From positions 124,001-188,000 of the forward strand of contig JBJHCV010000001.1 in assembly GCA_050486225.1 (NCBI GenBank): 64,000 nt of DNA, in the 5' to 3' direction. Below are positions 1-7,133 of this stretch, one piece after another. A program made the position numbers and the translations under genes. The DNA is from JBBDIX01 sp050486225 (GTDB taxonomy: Bacteria; Actinomycetota; Nitriliruptoria; Nitriliruptorales; Nitriliruptoraceae). The notes beneath the pieces were generated by a model that made no database searches, was not told the origin of the DNA, and saw nothing but the letters and a program-made list of their open reading frames with translations. How positions within the stretch are numbered: the stretch's first letter is position 1; every line of letters begins with the position of its first letter.

Positions 1-106
1 TGCTGCCCGGCGAGTCCCGGTACCCGGACGTTGAACGCCTCGAGGCCCCCGCCGACGATCGCGGCCATGACGGCAACGACCCCGAGGACCATCAGTGTGG
101 CCTGCA
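1..106 (-). CDS. N-terminus of a membrane protein (cut by window edge)
   Basis: Reading leftwards from an ATG at 106 gives about 35 residues and then leaves the window. The visible part is one long hydrophobic stretch rich in Val, Ala, Met and Gly, ending near Glu-Ala-Phe, so it looks like a signal anchor or first membrane segment. A purine-rich stretch (GGTGGGA) lies just upstream of the ATG. It follows the patatin gene on the same strand after a repeat-filled gap and could be the next gene of the same operon. No family can be assigned from so little sequence. Confidence 0.5.
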
Positions 107-140
107 TCCCGGTCCCACCCGCGTGACCCGCACTTCGGAC

Positions 141-243
141 CGTAGTCGTCGCGACGACACTCGGCACCCGGCATCCATCGTCGTCGCGACGACGCGCGCA
201 ACCCGCGATCGTGGTCGTCGCGGCGGCACGCGGAACCCGGGGT
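141..243. repeat. Degenerate tandem repeat, 34-35 bp period
   Basis: Three consecutive copies begin at about 141, 176 and 210. Each starts with a TCGTCGCGACGAC-like core followed by a variable tail ending in ACCCG and a purine. Copies 1 and 2 share the core exactly and copy 3 differs at a few positions. It fills the gap between the patatin stop and the next gene. Similar TCGTCG-rich repeats with shorter periods occur in two other gaps of this operon. Confidence 0.6.
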
Positions 244-253
244 CCGTCGTCGA

Positions 254-2020
254 CTACTCGGCGCGGCGCGCCTCGATCTCCCAGGGGTGCCGTTGGTAGG
301 AGAACCCGGCGCGCACCCAGGCACCGAGGTAGCCGAGGTAGTAGCCGAGCACGCTGCGCTGCCGGTACTGCTCCCAGTGCACGAGTTCGTGCCGCCGCAG
401 ACGCTCGGAGTCCCGTCCCGCGCGGATGAAGATCCCGATCGGCGGCAGGCACATCGCGGCGATCCAGGGCAGCGGCAGCCACGGGACGGTGCGGATCGGT
501 GGCATCTGTCGACTCATCCTCGCCCTCCTCGGTTCCTCGGTCTCGGTCGAGACGACGAGCCCGCGCAGCAGCAGTGCACCCGCCTCGCGCACGACACGGA
601 TGCGGTCCGGCAGGTCCACCGCTCCGAGTGCCTGGACCGATGCGACCATGCGGCGTACGGCCGCGGGAGTCAGGCGCACGGTGCCGTGCCCGACCTCGGG
701 AGGTCCGTCGCCACGGGAGACGGCCAGCTCGACCGACGCGGTCGTCACCTCGGTCCACCGGCTGTCGCCGGCGTCGTCGTGGATCCGCTTGACCGCCTGC
801 AGCGTGACGTCGGCGTCTCCCGTCACGAACCCGAGTTCGTAGCGCACCTCGATCGTGCCCGACGGGTCGGTGACGATCCGGCACGATCCGTCACGGACCA
901 TGCGGGGTGGACCCCACGGGCCGAACGTGACCCGCCCACACACGTCGGCCGCACTGGTCCCATCGGCGAAGGCGTCCAGGTCGGTGACCTCCACCGACAG
1001 GTCGAGCGTGAGGGCGGCTGCCGGCCTGCCACCGACCTCGGCCGTGCCCGTCAGGCGTTCCTGCAGACGCACGCCACGGTCGTGCTCGCGCATCTGGGTG
1101 GCGTGGTGGTCGAGCGGCGTGCCCTGCGCATCAGCATTCGCGAGGTACCGGCTCGCGTCGCGGTAGCCCATGGCGACGAGCGTGTCCGCGCTGATCCTGC
1201 CGAGCACGAACTCCGGGTCGTAGGGCAGCGGGTGGGTCGGGCAGATCGCGTGCACCCGGACCGGTTCGGTGGTGCCGTGGACGGCCTCGCCGGCCCGGCG
1301 CCGTTCGTTGACGTCACGGATGACGTCGAACTCGGCGAACAGGGCGCCGTTCGCGCTCATCTCGATCATGTGCACGTACTGCTCGAGCGGGCCGTTGCCC
1401 CAGCGGGGCGTGTTACCGATGCACCAGACGAGCCACAGGTCGGTGAACCCGCGCCGGACGGTCTCGAGCAGGTTCGCGTCCTTGATCCACACCGCGTCGG
1501 TGTAGGTGGTGCCGTTGCGTTCGACGGCGGGCGTGAAGAGGGGCAGCGACATCCCGGCGACCATCAGGTCGACGTCCACCTCGGTGTGCGGCACCGCCTC
1601 GCACAGCTTGGTGTCGAAGTTGCAGACGTTGAACGTGCCGGTCATGTCGGTGGTGCCGCGGATGCGGTCCTCGTCGATGCCCAGGTGCACGAACACCTTC
1701 TCCCGCAGGCCCGAGGAGTCCCCGAACGCGACGAGGTCGGACGGGCTGCGCAGGTATTCGCGCAGCGGGAGCAGCGACACGAAGTCGGTGACGCGCAGGG
1801 TCTGCCAGCGCCCGCACATCTCGGTCGGCGACAGGCCCGACAGCAGCATCCCCAGACTCAGGATCCCACCGGACGTGCCGTCGCCGTGCGCGAACTCGAG
1901 CCCCTCCTCCTCGAGGCGGGCCAGCACCCCCGACTGCCAGGCGACCCGCATGCCCCCGCCGGCGAGCACCAGCGCCCGCTGGTCACGCCCCGCCCTCGTC
2001 GCGCCCTCCACGTCACTCAC
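254..2020 (-). CDS. Patatin-like phospholipase fused to a C-terminal HExxH (metallopeptidase-like) domain
   Basis: 588 residues. The N-terminus carries the patatin signature: an oxyanion loop GGGMR at 21-25 and the nucleophile elbow GTSGG with Ser50. A likely Asp partner lies in the DAVWIKDAN segment, which is not the textbook DGG/DGA. Patatins hydrolyse acyl-ester bonds of lipids. Residues about 325-470 form a beta-rich domain resembling the C-terminal domain of the GMC oxidoreductase in this operon. After a hydrophobic Pro-rich segment, the last 45 residues contain HELVH at 544-548, followed by a Tyr-rich helix and HPWEIEAR, a zincin-like pattern. It is the last recognisable gene of the operon, 64 bp after the preceding gene. 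The patatin call is firm. Peptidase activity is inference from the motif. Confidence 0.9.
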   Translation of the reverse strand: MSDVEGATRAGRDQRALVLAGGGMRVAWQSGVLARLEEEGLEFAHGDGTSGGILSLGMLLSGLSPTEMCGRWQTLRVTDFVSLLPLREYLRSPSDLVAFGDSSGLREKVFVHLGIDEDRIRGTTDMTGTFNVCNFDTKLCEAVPHTEVDVDLMVAGMSLPLFTPAVERNGTTYTDAVWIKDANLLETVRRGFTDLWLVWCIGNTPRWGNGPLEQYVHMIEMSANGALFAEFDVIRDVNERRRAGEAVHGTTEPVRVHAICPTHPLPYDPEFVLGRISADTLVAMGYRDASRYLANADAQGTPLDHHATQMREHDRGVRLQERLTGTAEVGGRPAAALTLDLSVEVTDLDAFADGTSAADVCGRVTFGPWGPPRMVRDGSCRIVTDPSGTIEVRYELGFVTGDADVTLQAVKRIHDDAGDSRWTEVTTASVELAVSRGDGPPEVGHGTVRLTPAAVRRMVASVQALGAVDLPDRIRVVREAGALLLRGLVVSTETEEPRRARMSRQMPPIRTVPWLPLPWIAAMCLPPIGIFIRAGRDSERLRRHELVHWEQYRQRSVLGYYLGYLGAWVRAGFSYQRHPWEIEARRAE

Positions 2021-2032
2021 GTGCCCGCCACC

Positions 2033-2104
2033 TCGCTCGTCGCGTCGACCATCACGTCGCTCGTCACGTCTGTCGCGGCGTCGCTCACGTGCCCTCGACC
2101 TCGT
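2033..2104. repeat. Degenerate tandem repeat, 24 bp period
   Basis: Copies of a TCGCTCGTCACG-like unit start at 2033, 2057 and 2081, exactly 24 bp apart. They occupy the gap upstream of the patatin start and run into the end of the preceding gene. Confidence 0.55.
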
Positions 2105-2519
2105 TCACGCGGACCTCCCGGCGTCTCACGTCGCGCGTGTACCAGGCGATCACGACCACTCCGACCGCCTCCCAACCGAGGAACGCGAACATCGCGCCGC
2201 TGGGCACCCCGTCGAGCGGCAGGCTCACGAGCCTGGCGACCACCCCGGCGGCCATCACCAACAGGAACAACTGGTTGAAGCGGGGCTCGGAGAAGACCTC
2301 GCGGTGGAACCTCCACGCGAACAGGCCGAAGCCGAACTCGATGGCGCGCAGGAACCGGTACTGGCTCAGCAGGTTGGCCTCCGCGTCGGGCGGCAGCTCG
2401 CCGAGTCGAACGTGCAGCAGCAGGGGCAGGTCGATGCGTGCGCCGACGATGCCCCATGCGCCCGCGACGACGAGCAGGCCCACGTACCCGAAGAACAGGA
2501 TGCGGGCCGCGGTCCTCAC
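2085..2519 (-). CDS. Small membrane protein, DUF4345-like
   Basis: 144 residues with about four hydrophobic segments. The central LLSQYRFLRAIEFGFGL motif, a polar Arg/Glu-containing stretch between helices 1 and 2, and the overall size resemble the DUF4345 family of unknown function. The GTG start at 2519 overlaps the stop of the upstream gene (GTGA), so translation is probably coupled; the longer in-frame reading upstream runs through a gene in another frame. It lies between another small membrane protein and the patatin and may form or stabilise a membrane complex for the operon's enzymes. The family call is tentative. Confidence 0.75.
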   Translation of the reverse strand: MRTAARILFFGYVGLLVVAGAWGIVGARIDLPLLLHVRLGELPPDAEANLLSQYRFLRAIEFGFGLFAWRFHREVFSEPRFNQLFLLVMAAGVVARLVSLPLDGVPSGAMFAFLGWEAVGVVVIAWYTRDVRRREVRVNEVEGT

Positions 2520-2914
2520 CGGCGATTCCTGCTCCACAGCCACAGGTAGAGCGCGGACGACAGCAGGTCGAACCCGGCGATGAGCAGCGCGAGGCCGCCG
2601 AACACTCCGCGCCCGACCCCGAGGCCCACCGCCGCGAACGCGCCGAACTTCTGGATGGCCGCCCACACCAGCACCGGGTGCTCGCCGGTCGCCGTGAGCA
2701 GCGCGTGCAACGTCAGTCCACCGACGACGGCCATGAACATCCCGACGATGCCGAAGAAGTGTCGCGTCGAGGCGTTCGAGTCGGCGCCGATGATGTCGAG
2801 CACCAGGCCGGGAGCCACCATCTGCGAGAGGCCGGACACGACCGTGATCGCGGCGATCAGCGCCACCACCAACCGGAGGCGATCGTTCGTGAGTTCCCTG
2901 AGTCCGTTCACCAT
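2516..2914 (-). CDS. Small four-helix membrane protein of unknown function
   Basis: 132 residues with four predicted membrane helices, for example VVALIAAITVV near the N-terminus and LALLIAGFDLLSS near the C-terminus. A conserved-looking HFFGIVGMFMAV segment lies after a short loop. It ends in basic residues (RNRR). The ATG at 2914 precedes the stop of the upstream gene by a few bases, and its own stop overlaps the next start, so it is embedded in a coupled chain. It resembles the neighbouring 144-residue protein in size and topology. I do not recognise a characterised family. Confidence 0.75.
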   Translation of the reverse strand: MVNGLRELTNDRLRLVVALIAAITVVSGLSQMVAPGLVLDIIGADSNASTRHFFGIVGMFMAVVGGLTLHALLTATGEHPVLVWAAIQKFGAFAAVGLGVGRGVFGGLALLIAGFDLLSSALYLWLWSRNRR

Positions 2915-3372
2915 GAGTTCTCCATGAACCAGATCACCATCGCGATCCACTGCACCGTCCACAGCCCGACGCGCACCCGGTTGAGTGTCATCCAGCGGCG
3001 CAGGACGTCGTGCAGTTCGTCGTGGTCGGTGATGCCCGCCTTCATCCGTCGGTTGTAGGGGAGGATGAACTGGGTGGTCAGCAGCGTCGCCGCGACCACA
3101 CCGACGAGCACGACGATGGGCGCCCAACCGGCCGGTTGGCCCCACTCGGTCCAGGTCATCACCGACCCCGACACCAGCATCACCATGGTCATCCAGGTGA
3201 AGAAGCGTGTCGCGGCTTCGACCTGGGGTACGAAGTGGCTGTAGTAGTTGTCGGGCGTCAGGTCACGCGCGGTCGGGAACTGGAACAGCACCAGCGACCA
3301 TCCCGTCCCGAGGTACATCGACGTGCACGCGAGCAGCAGCACGGCGTTGAGCATCGCCAGCGTCCCGGTCAT
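2908..3372 (-). CDS. Membrane protein, DUF1772-like
   Basis: 154 residues with about four hydrophobic helices. The pattern of an N-terminal helix with SMYLGTGWSLVLFQFP, a helix after an aromatic-rich loop, then ILPYNRRMK and a C-terminal helix resembles DUF1772/anthrone-oxygenase-like small membrane proteins. Function in this family is mostly unknown. The ATG at 3372 overlaps the stop of the decarboxylase-like gene (ATGA), so the two are probably made in step. The family call is moderate; activity is unknown. Confidence 0.75.
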   Translation of the reverse strand: MTGTLAMLNAVLLLACTSMYLGTGWSLVLFQFPTARDLTPDNYYSHFVPQVEAATRFFTWMTMVMLVSGSVMTWTEWGQPAGWAPIVVLVGVVAATLLTTQFILPYNRRMKAGITDHDELHDVLRRWMTLNRVRVGLWTVQWIAMVIWFMENSW

Positions 3373-4238
3373 CGGTCCGTCCCCGGAGGTTCGGGCCACT
3401 CCTGGCTGAGCCCCAGGTCCACGACGGTCTCCAGTCCCTCGGGCGGCTCGGTCACGGGCTCGTCGTGGGTGAGGAACCACGACTGGTAGTGGTCGTCCAG
3501 CACCCCGGTCGACACGGGGATGAACCCGGTGAACAGCGCGTGGCTGCTGATGTCGAGGTCGCGCAGGGGGTCGGCGCGCGAGTGTTCTCCGAGCGTGAGT
3601 CTGGCGACGGCGCGGCGCCCGAACGCCGCGTGCATCCGACCCCGGAAGTAGATGAACGACTTCATGAGCATGCCGCGGTAGGCGCAGTAGTTGGCGGCTC
3701 CGACGCGCACCGGGAAGCGCAGTTGGCTCGGCCGGTCGATGGCGATGCGCATCACCATCTGGCCGTCGAGGTCGTAGCGGCTGGTCACCTCGGTGTCCGT
3801 GATCGCGAAGTCGAGGCTGGCGCGGTGCTTGGGCATGCCCCAGATGCCCTTGCCGCCCTTGACCGAGATCTCCGTGCTGACCGGCAGGTCGAGCACGAAC
3901 TGTCCCGTGCCGAACGCCCGCATGAACAGCCCCGGCAGCAGCGGGATCGCGGGCCGCGGTCCGTGTGTGCACGGGATGGCGACGCTGAACTCGATGTACT
4001 TGCCGATGTCGGTGACCCGGTAGTCGACCACGGTGACCAGCAGCAGCGCCCGCCGCGGGCTGATGCGGAACGGGTGGACCTCGCCGCCGGGCAACAGCGC
4101 GGCCGCCCGGCGGGCGTCGATCGTGAACGCGGCGAAGAACGCCGGGCTGTCCGCCGAGTTGATCGGCATCTCGAACGGGATGCCGTCCACGAGCGCGTGC
4201 CGACCGGCGAGCCGCCGCTGACGGCGTGGCATCCTCAT
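3369..4238 (-). CDS. Acetoacetate decarboxylase-family protein
   Basis: 289 residues. The segment SVKGGKGIWGMPKHRA in the middle matches the region that carries the Schiff-base Lys and substrate loop in acetoacetate decarboxylase-like proteins. The surrounding pattern (FRISPRRALLLVTVVDYR, then LPGLFMRAF) also fits. Members act on beta-keto acids or as aldolase/dehydratases, and the substrate cannot be fixed here. In an operon with a GMC oxidoreductase, hydrolase and patatin it may process an oxidised lipid or steroid intermediate. The ATG at 4238 has AGAGGGAA about 6-8 bases upstream. It is the first gene after a 91-bp gap holding 23-bp repeats. Confidence 0.85.
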   Translation of the reverse strand: MRMPRRQRRLAGRHALVDGIPFEMPINSADSPAFFAAFTIDARRAAALLPGGEVHPFRISPRRALLLVTVVDYRVTDIGKYIEFSVAIPCTHGPRPAIPLLPGLFMRAFGTGQFVLDLPVSTEISVKGGKGIWGMPKHRASLDFAITDTEVTSRYDLDGQMVMRIAIDRPSQLRFPVRVGAANYCAYRGMLMKSFIYFRGRMHAAFGRRAVARLTLGEHSRADPLRDLDISSHALFTGFIPVSTGVLDDHYQSWFLTHDEPVTEPPEGLETVVDLGLSQEWPEPPGTDR

Positions 4239-4266
4239 GGCTGGTTCCCTCTGGTCGTCATGGCTC

Positions 4267-4335
4267 GAGCCACGTCGTGGTCACGGCGCGAACGTCGTCG
4301 TGGCCACTGCGCGAGCCTCGTCGTGGTCGTCATCC
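4267..4335. repeat. Three 23-bp degenerate tandem repeats
   Basis: Units at 4267-4289, 4290-4312 and 4313-4335 share the framework GA(G/A)C(C/G)(A/T)CGTCGTGG with variable tails. The last unit covers the stop codon of the hydrolase gene. This is the only non-overlapping junction between the oxidoreductase and the small membrane proteins. Confidence 0.65.
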
Positions 4336-5361
4336 GAGTTCCTCGATGATGAGCGGGAAGACGTCGCGCGCGGCGTGCTGGCCCATGAACACGTCGAGGT
4401 GCCCGTACCGGTCGAGCAGGTGCAGCGCGTGGTGCCCCGGACGGTGTGCGTCCAGGAACGCGAAGCTCTCGACCTGGCTCTGGGGCAGGAAGCAGCGGTT
4501 GTCCCTGCCGGCGAGCAGCACGAACCGCGCGTCGGTCCGGGGCGGTGACGCGACGAGGCTGTCGGGCAGCTGGGGCAGCCCGTCGACGGACACGAGGTGC
4601 CCGCGCCGCACACTGCGTGCCATCTGCGAGAAGAAGGTGAACGGCACCTTCCCGAACTCGTGGTCGACCCAGCGGTGGGTGGCGTCGTCGAGGTTGTCGT
4701 GCGACCACAGGGCCGGGAACCCGGTGCCGTAGGTGAAGCTGACCATCCGGCACACGTTGCGATCGCACTCTCGATGGGTCAGCCGCACGAGCGCGACGAG
4801 GAACCTCGCGATCGGCGTCGGGGCGTCGAGTCCCCAGCCCGGGTTCAGGTACGGGGTCAGCCGCGCCAGCGGCGGGGACAGATACCGGATCTTGAAGCGG
4901 GAGAAGCGCGGGATCACCGGGTGCAGCGACACGGCGTTGCTGACGATGGTGGTGACCTGCGGCAGCAGACCGGCGACGGCCGACATCACGAAGCTGGTCG
5001 ACCCCTGGCAGTGCACGACCGCCTTCAACTGGCTCGCGCCGGTCTCGGCCAGCACCGTGCGCACGGCCGCCGGGTGGTCGAACACTGCCGCCTTGTCGAG
5101 GTTCCAGGCGGTGGGCTCGACGTCGATGCTCGCCCGCCAGTTCTCGAGCCAGACGTCGTACCCGGCGTCGACGAGCGCGTCGACGAGCGTCACGTCGGTG
5201 GGGGGACGGAAGATGTCGGCGCGCACCCCTGCACCGTGGACGAGCAGGACCGGACCGCGCGTCGCCGGCCGGTCCCCGGTGACGTGTCGCAGGTTGAGTT
5301 CGAGTCCGTCCTCGGTGGTGAAGGGGACCGTGGTGGTCTCGAGCGTCGTCGAGGTCGTCAT
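4330..5361 (-). CDS. Alpha/beta-hydrolase (lipase/esterase type)
   Basis: 343 residues. The oxyanion strand LLVHGAGV lies near residue 40. The nucleophile elbow is VVHCQGSTSF, with Ser after CQG (x-Q-G-S-x, less canonical at the second Gly). Late in the protein LLAGRDNRCF supplies the acid and GHLDVFMG the catalytic His. The early VWLENWRASID segment is typical of hydrolases in sterol/lipid gene sets. The ATG at 5361 overlaps the stop of the metallophosphoesterase gene (ATGA). It probably hydrolyses an ester made or exposed by the upstream GMC enzyme. Fold is confident, substrate unknown. Confidence 0.88.
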   Translation of the reverse strand: MTTSTTLETTTVPFTTEDGLELNLRHVTGDRPATRGPVLLVHGAGVRADIFRPPTDVTLVDALVDAGYDVWLENWRASIDVEPTAWNLDKAAVFDHPAAVRTVLAETGASQLKAVVHCQGSTSFVMSAVAGLLPQVTTIVSNAVSLHPVIPRFSRFKIRYLSPPLARLTPYLNPGWGLDAPTPIARFLVALVRLTHRECDRNVCRMVSFTYGTGFPALWSHDNLDDATHRWVDHEFGKVPFTFFSQMARSVRRGHLVSVDGLPQLPDSLVASPPRTDARFVLLAGRDNRCFLPQSQVESFAFLDAHRPGHHALHLLDRYGHLDVFMGQHAARDVFPLIIEELG

Positions 5362-7133
5362 GGTGCGACCGTGCGTTCGAGTCGGATGGGACCCTCGATC
5401 AGTTCGGGCCGCAGTTCGTCGCCGTCGGGAACGATCCACGCGTCGGCGTCGGCACCGTCGGGGCGCACGCGCCAGGTGTGCGCGATCTCGCGCAGGCCGA
5501 TCGGGTGGATGGTGAGCGCGCCGTCGTCGCCGACGTGCATCCGCACGAAGTTCTTGAACCCCTCGATGCGCATCGACGAGAACTGCTCGTTGACGTTGCG
5601 GCCGAACCGGTCGCCGAAGGCGAGGTAGCCCGCGAACGTCAGGGACCCCGTGACGGCACCGACCGCGCCGGCGAGCACCAGCGCGCCGGGCAGGGCCGTC
5701 CAGCCGGGCAGCAGCGACGAGACGGCGAACGTCCCGAGCAGCACCGCGGCCAGCACGGCCGACTCGACCGCCAGGTGCACCCCGCCGACCACCCACCGGC
5801 GCAGCCCTCGGCGCTTGGTCAGCCCGAGGATCGCGGCCGCGAGCAGCAGGCTCACCACCAGCGCGAGCGGTCGACCGAGCGTGCCGCGTACGACGTCGAG
5901 CAGCGCGACCTGGCCGACCGCGTCGACGTGGCTGCGCAGCCACCCCGCGACGGATCCGTCGAGCGTGGCTGCGGCGACCCCTGACAGCGTCGAGGCGGCA
6001 TAGAACACGTGGACCAGACCGACCAGCGCCGCGAAGCTCACGTTGCGCAGTGGCAACCGCCACACGTCGCGGCCGAGCCGCCTCGAGGTGTCGACCGACG
6101 GGAACTCGCTGACCCGCCGGAACTCGTGGGCGGGCGTCGACCGACTGCGGTCGGTGGACGCGACCGGAGGGGTCGTCAGCGTGTCGGGCAGCCCGTGGGT
6201 GGCCGACAGGTAGGCGCCGCCTCCGCCCGAGGTCAGCCGGTGCAGGTCCCCGTTCGTCGACACGTAGTGGGCGAAGTGGTGGGCGTTGCCGGCGATGGCC
6301 ACACGCAGCGTGGCCCCGCTCGGGACGATGACCTTGCGGTCGAAGTAGTCGAGGGTTCGGTAGCTCTCCGGGTCGTTGCGGTGCGAGTCGACCCACTCCG
6401 GGTTCGCCGTGCACAGGATGACCTGGTCGCCGGGCTGGACCTGTTCGGCGGCGACCTGCTCGAAGTAGTCCATCTGCGGCGCGTCGATGTACGAGTCGAA
6501 CTGCACGTCGATGCCCCACAGCCACCACCCGTGCGGCAGGCGGACCGCGAAGTGGCTGCGGGTCTGGTGGGTCTGCCACCCACCGAGGTTCTTGCCCTGC
6601 GCGAACATGCGCATCCACGCCGTCAGGCCGTCGTACCAGTCGTGGTTGCCCGGGACGACGAACAGATCCGGCGGATCGTCGTCGCAGGTGGGCAGCGCCG
6701 CGCGGTACGGACCGATGGTGCGCTGCTCGTAGTTGTCGATGGACGCGGCCGGGTAGACCTCGTCACCGCCCATGACCAGCACGTTGCCGCGCCGCGTGGT
6801 GACCGGCGCTCCGGATCCGGGGTGCGCCACGTCGAGGTGTTCGGCGGCGAGCAGGAACGCGACGCTGTAGGTCGCGTCGAACCCGTCCCCGAGGTCGGCC
6901 ACGTAGTCGATCCACATCTCGTCGCGGTGCGAGTGGTCGCGGACCTCGGGCCGCGGCAGCGTGCCGATCAGTTCACGCTTGTCGGCGTAGTCGCCGAACA
7001 CCTTCGAGATGGCCAGCTGCTTGGCGGTCAGCAACAGTTCGCTGGGCGAGAACCAGACGACCGGACGTTGGCGGTCGAACCCGACGTCGTCGAAGCCGGT
7101 GGGGCGGGGCCGGCGCGACGGTGTCGTGCTCAC
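5358..7133 (-). CDS. Metallophosphoesterase with C-terminal membrane segments
   Basis: 591 residues from a GTG at 7133 that overlaps the stop of the GMC gene. Metal-binding blocks are visible in order: DLGDGFDA, GGDEVYP, VPGNHDWYDG (the GNH(D/E) motif) and GNAHHFAHY, which fit the calcineurin-like phosphoesterase fold. Several hydrophobic segments follow in the middle to C-terminal part (LALVVSLLLAAAILGL and others), then a short soluble tail. It is likely membrane-anchored and hydrolyses a phosphoester, perhaps of a lipid head group. The substrate is not evident. The longer ORF upstream of 7133 lies inside the GMC gene and is not used. Confidence 0.85.
   Translation of the reverse strand: MSTTPSRRPRPTGFDDVGFDRQRPVVWFSPSELLLTAKQLAISKVFGDYADKRELIGTLPRPEVRDHSHRDEMWIDYVADLGDGFDATYSVAFLLAAEHLDVAHPGSGAPVTTRRGNVLVMGGDEVYPAASIDNYEQRTIGPYRAALPTCDDDPPDLFVVPGNHDWYDGLTAWMRMFAQGKNLGGWQTHQTRSHFAVRLPHGWWLWGIDVQFDSYIDAPQMDYFEQVAAEQVQPGDQVILCTANPEWVDSHRNDPESYRTLDYFDRKVIVPSGATLRVAIAGNAHHFAHYVSTNGDLHRLTSGGGGAYLSATHGLPDTLTTPPVASTDRSRSTPAHEFRRVSEFPSVDTSRRLGRDVWRLPLRNVSFAALVGLVHVFYAASTLSGVAAATLDGSVAGWLRSHVDAVGQVALLDVVRGTLGRPLALVVSLLLAAAILGLTKRRGLRRWVVGGVHLAVESAVLAAVLLGTFAVSSLLPGWTALPGALVLAGAVGAVTGSLTFAGYLAFGDRFGRNVNEQFSSMRIEGFKNFVRMHVGDDGALTIHPIGLREIAHTWRVRPDGADADAWIVPDGDELRPELIEGPIRLERTVAP

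Noticed and set aside
141..243. CRISPR array
   Set aside because: Only three adjoining copies with a 34-35 bp period and no unique spacers; no cas genes anywhere.
287..2278. Long plus-strand open frame opposite the patatin and DUF4345-like genes
   Set aside because: It is antisense to confident genes, has no recognisable motif, and long antisense frames are common at this G+C.
4330..6618. 762-codon frame read as one hydrolase fusion protein
   Set aside because: Its first 420 codons overlap the metallophosphoesterase gene in another frame and are Arg/Pro-rich noise; the hydrolase starts at 5361.
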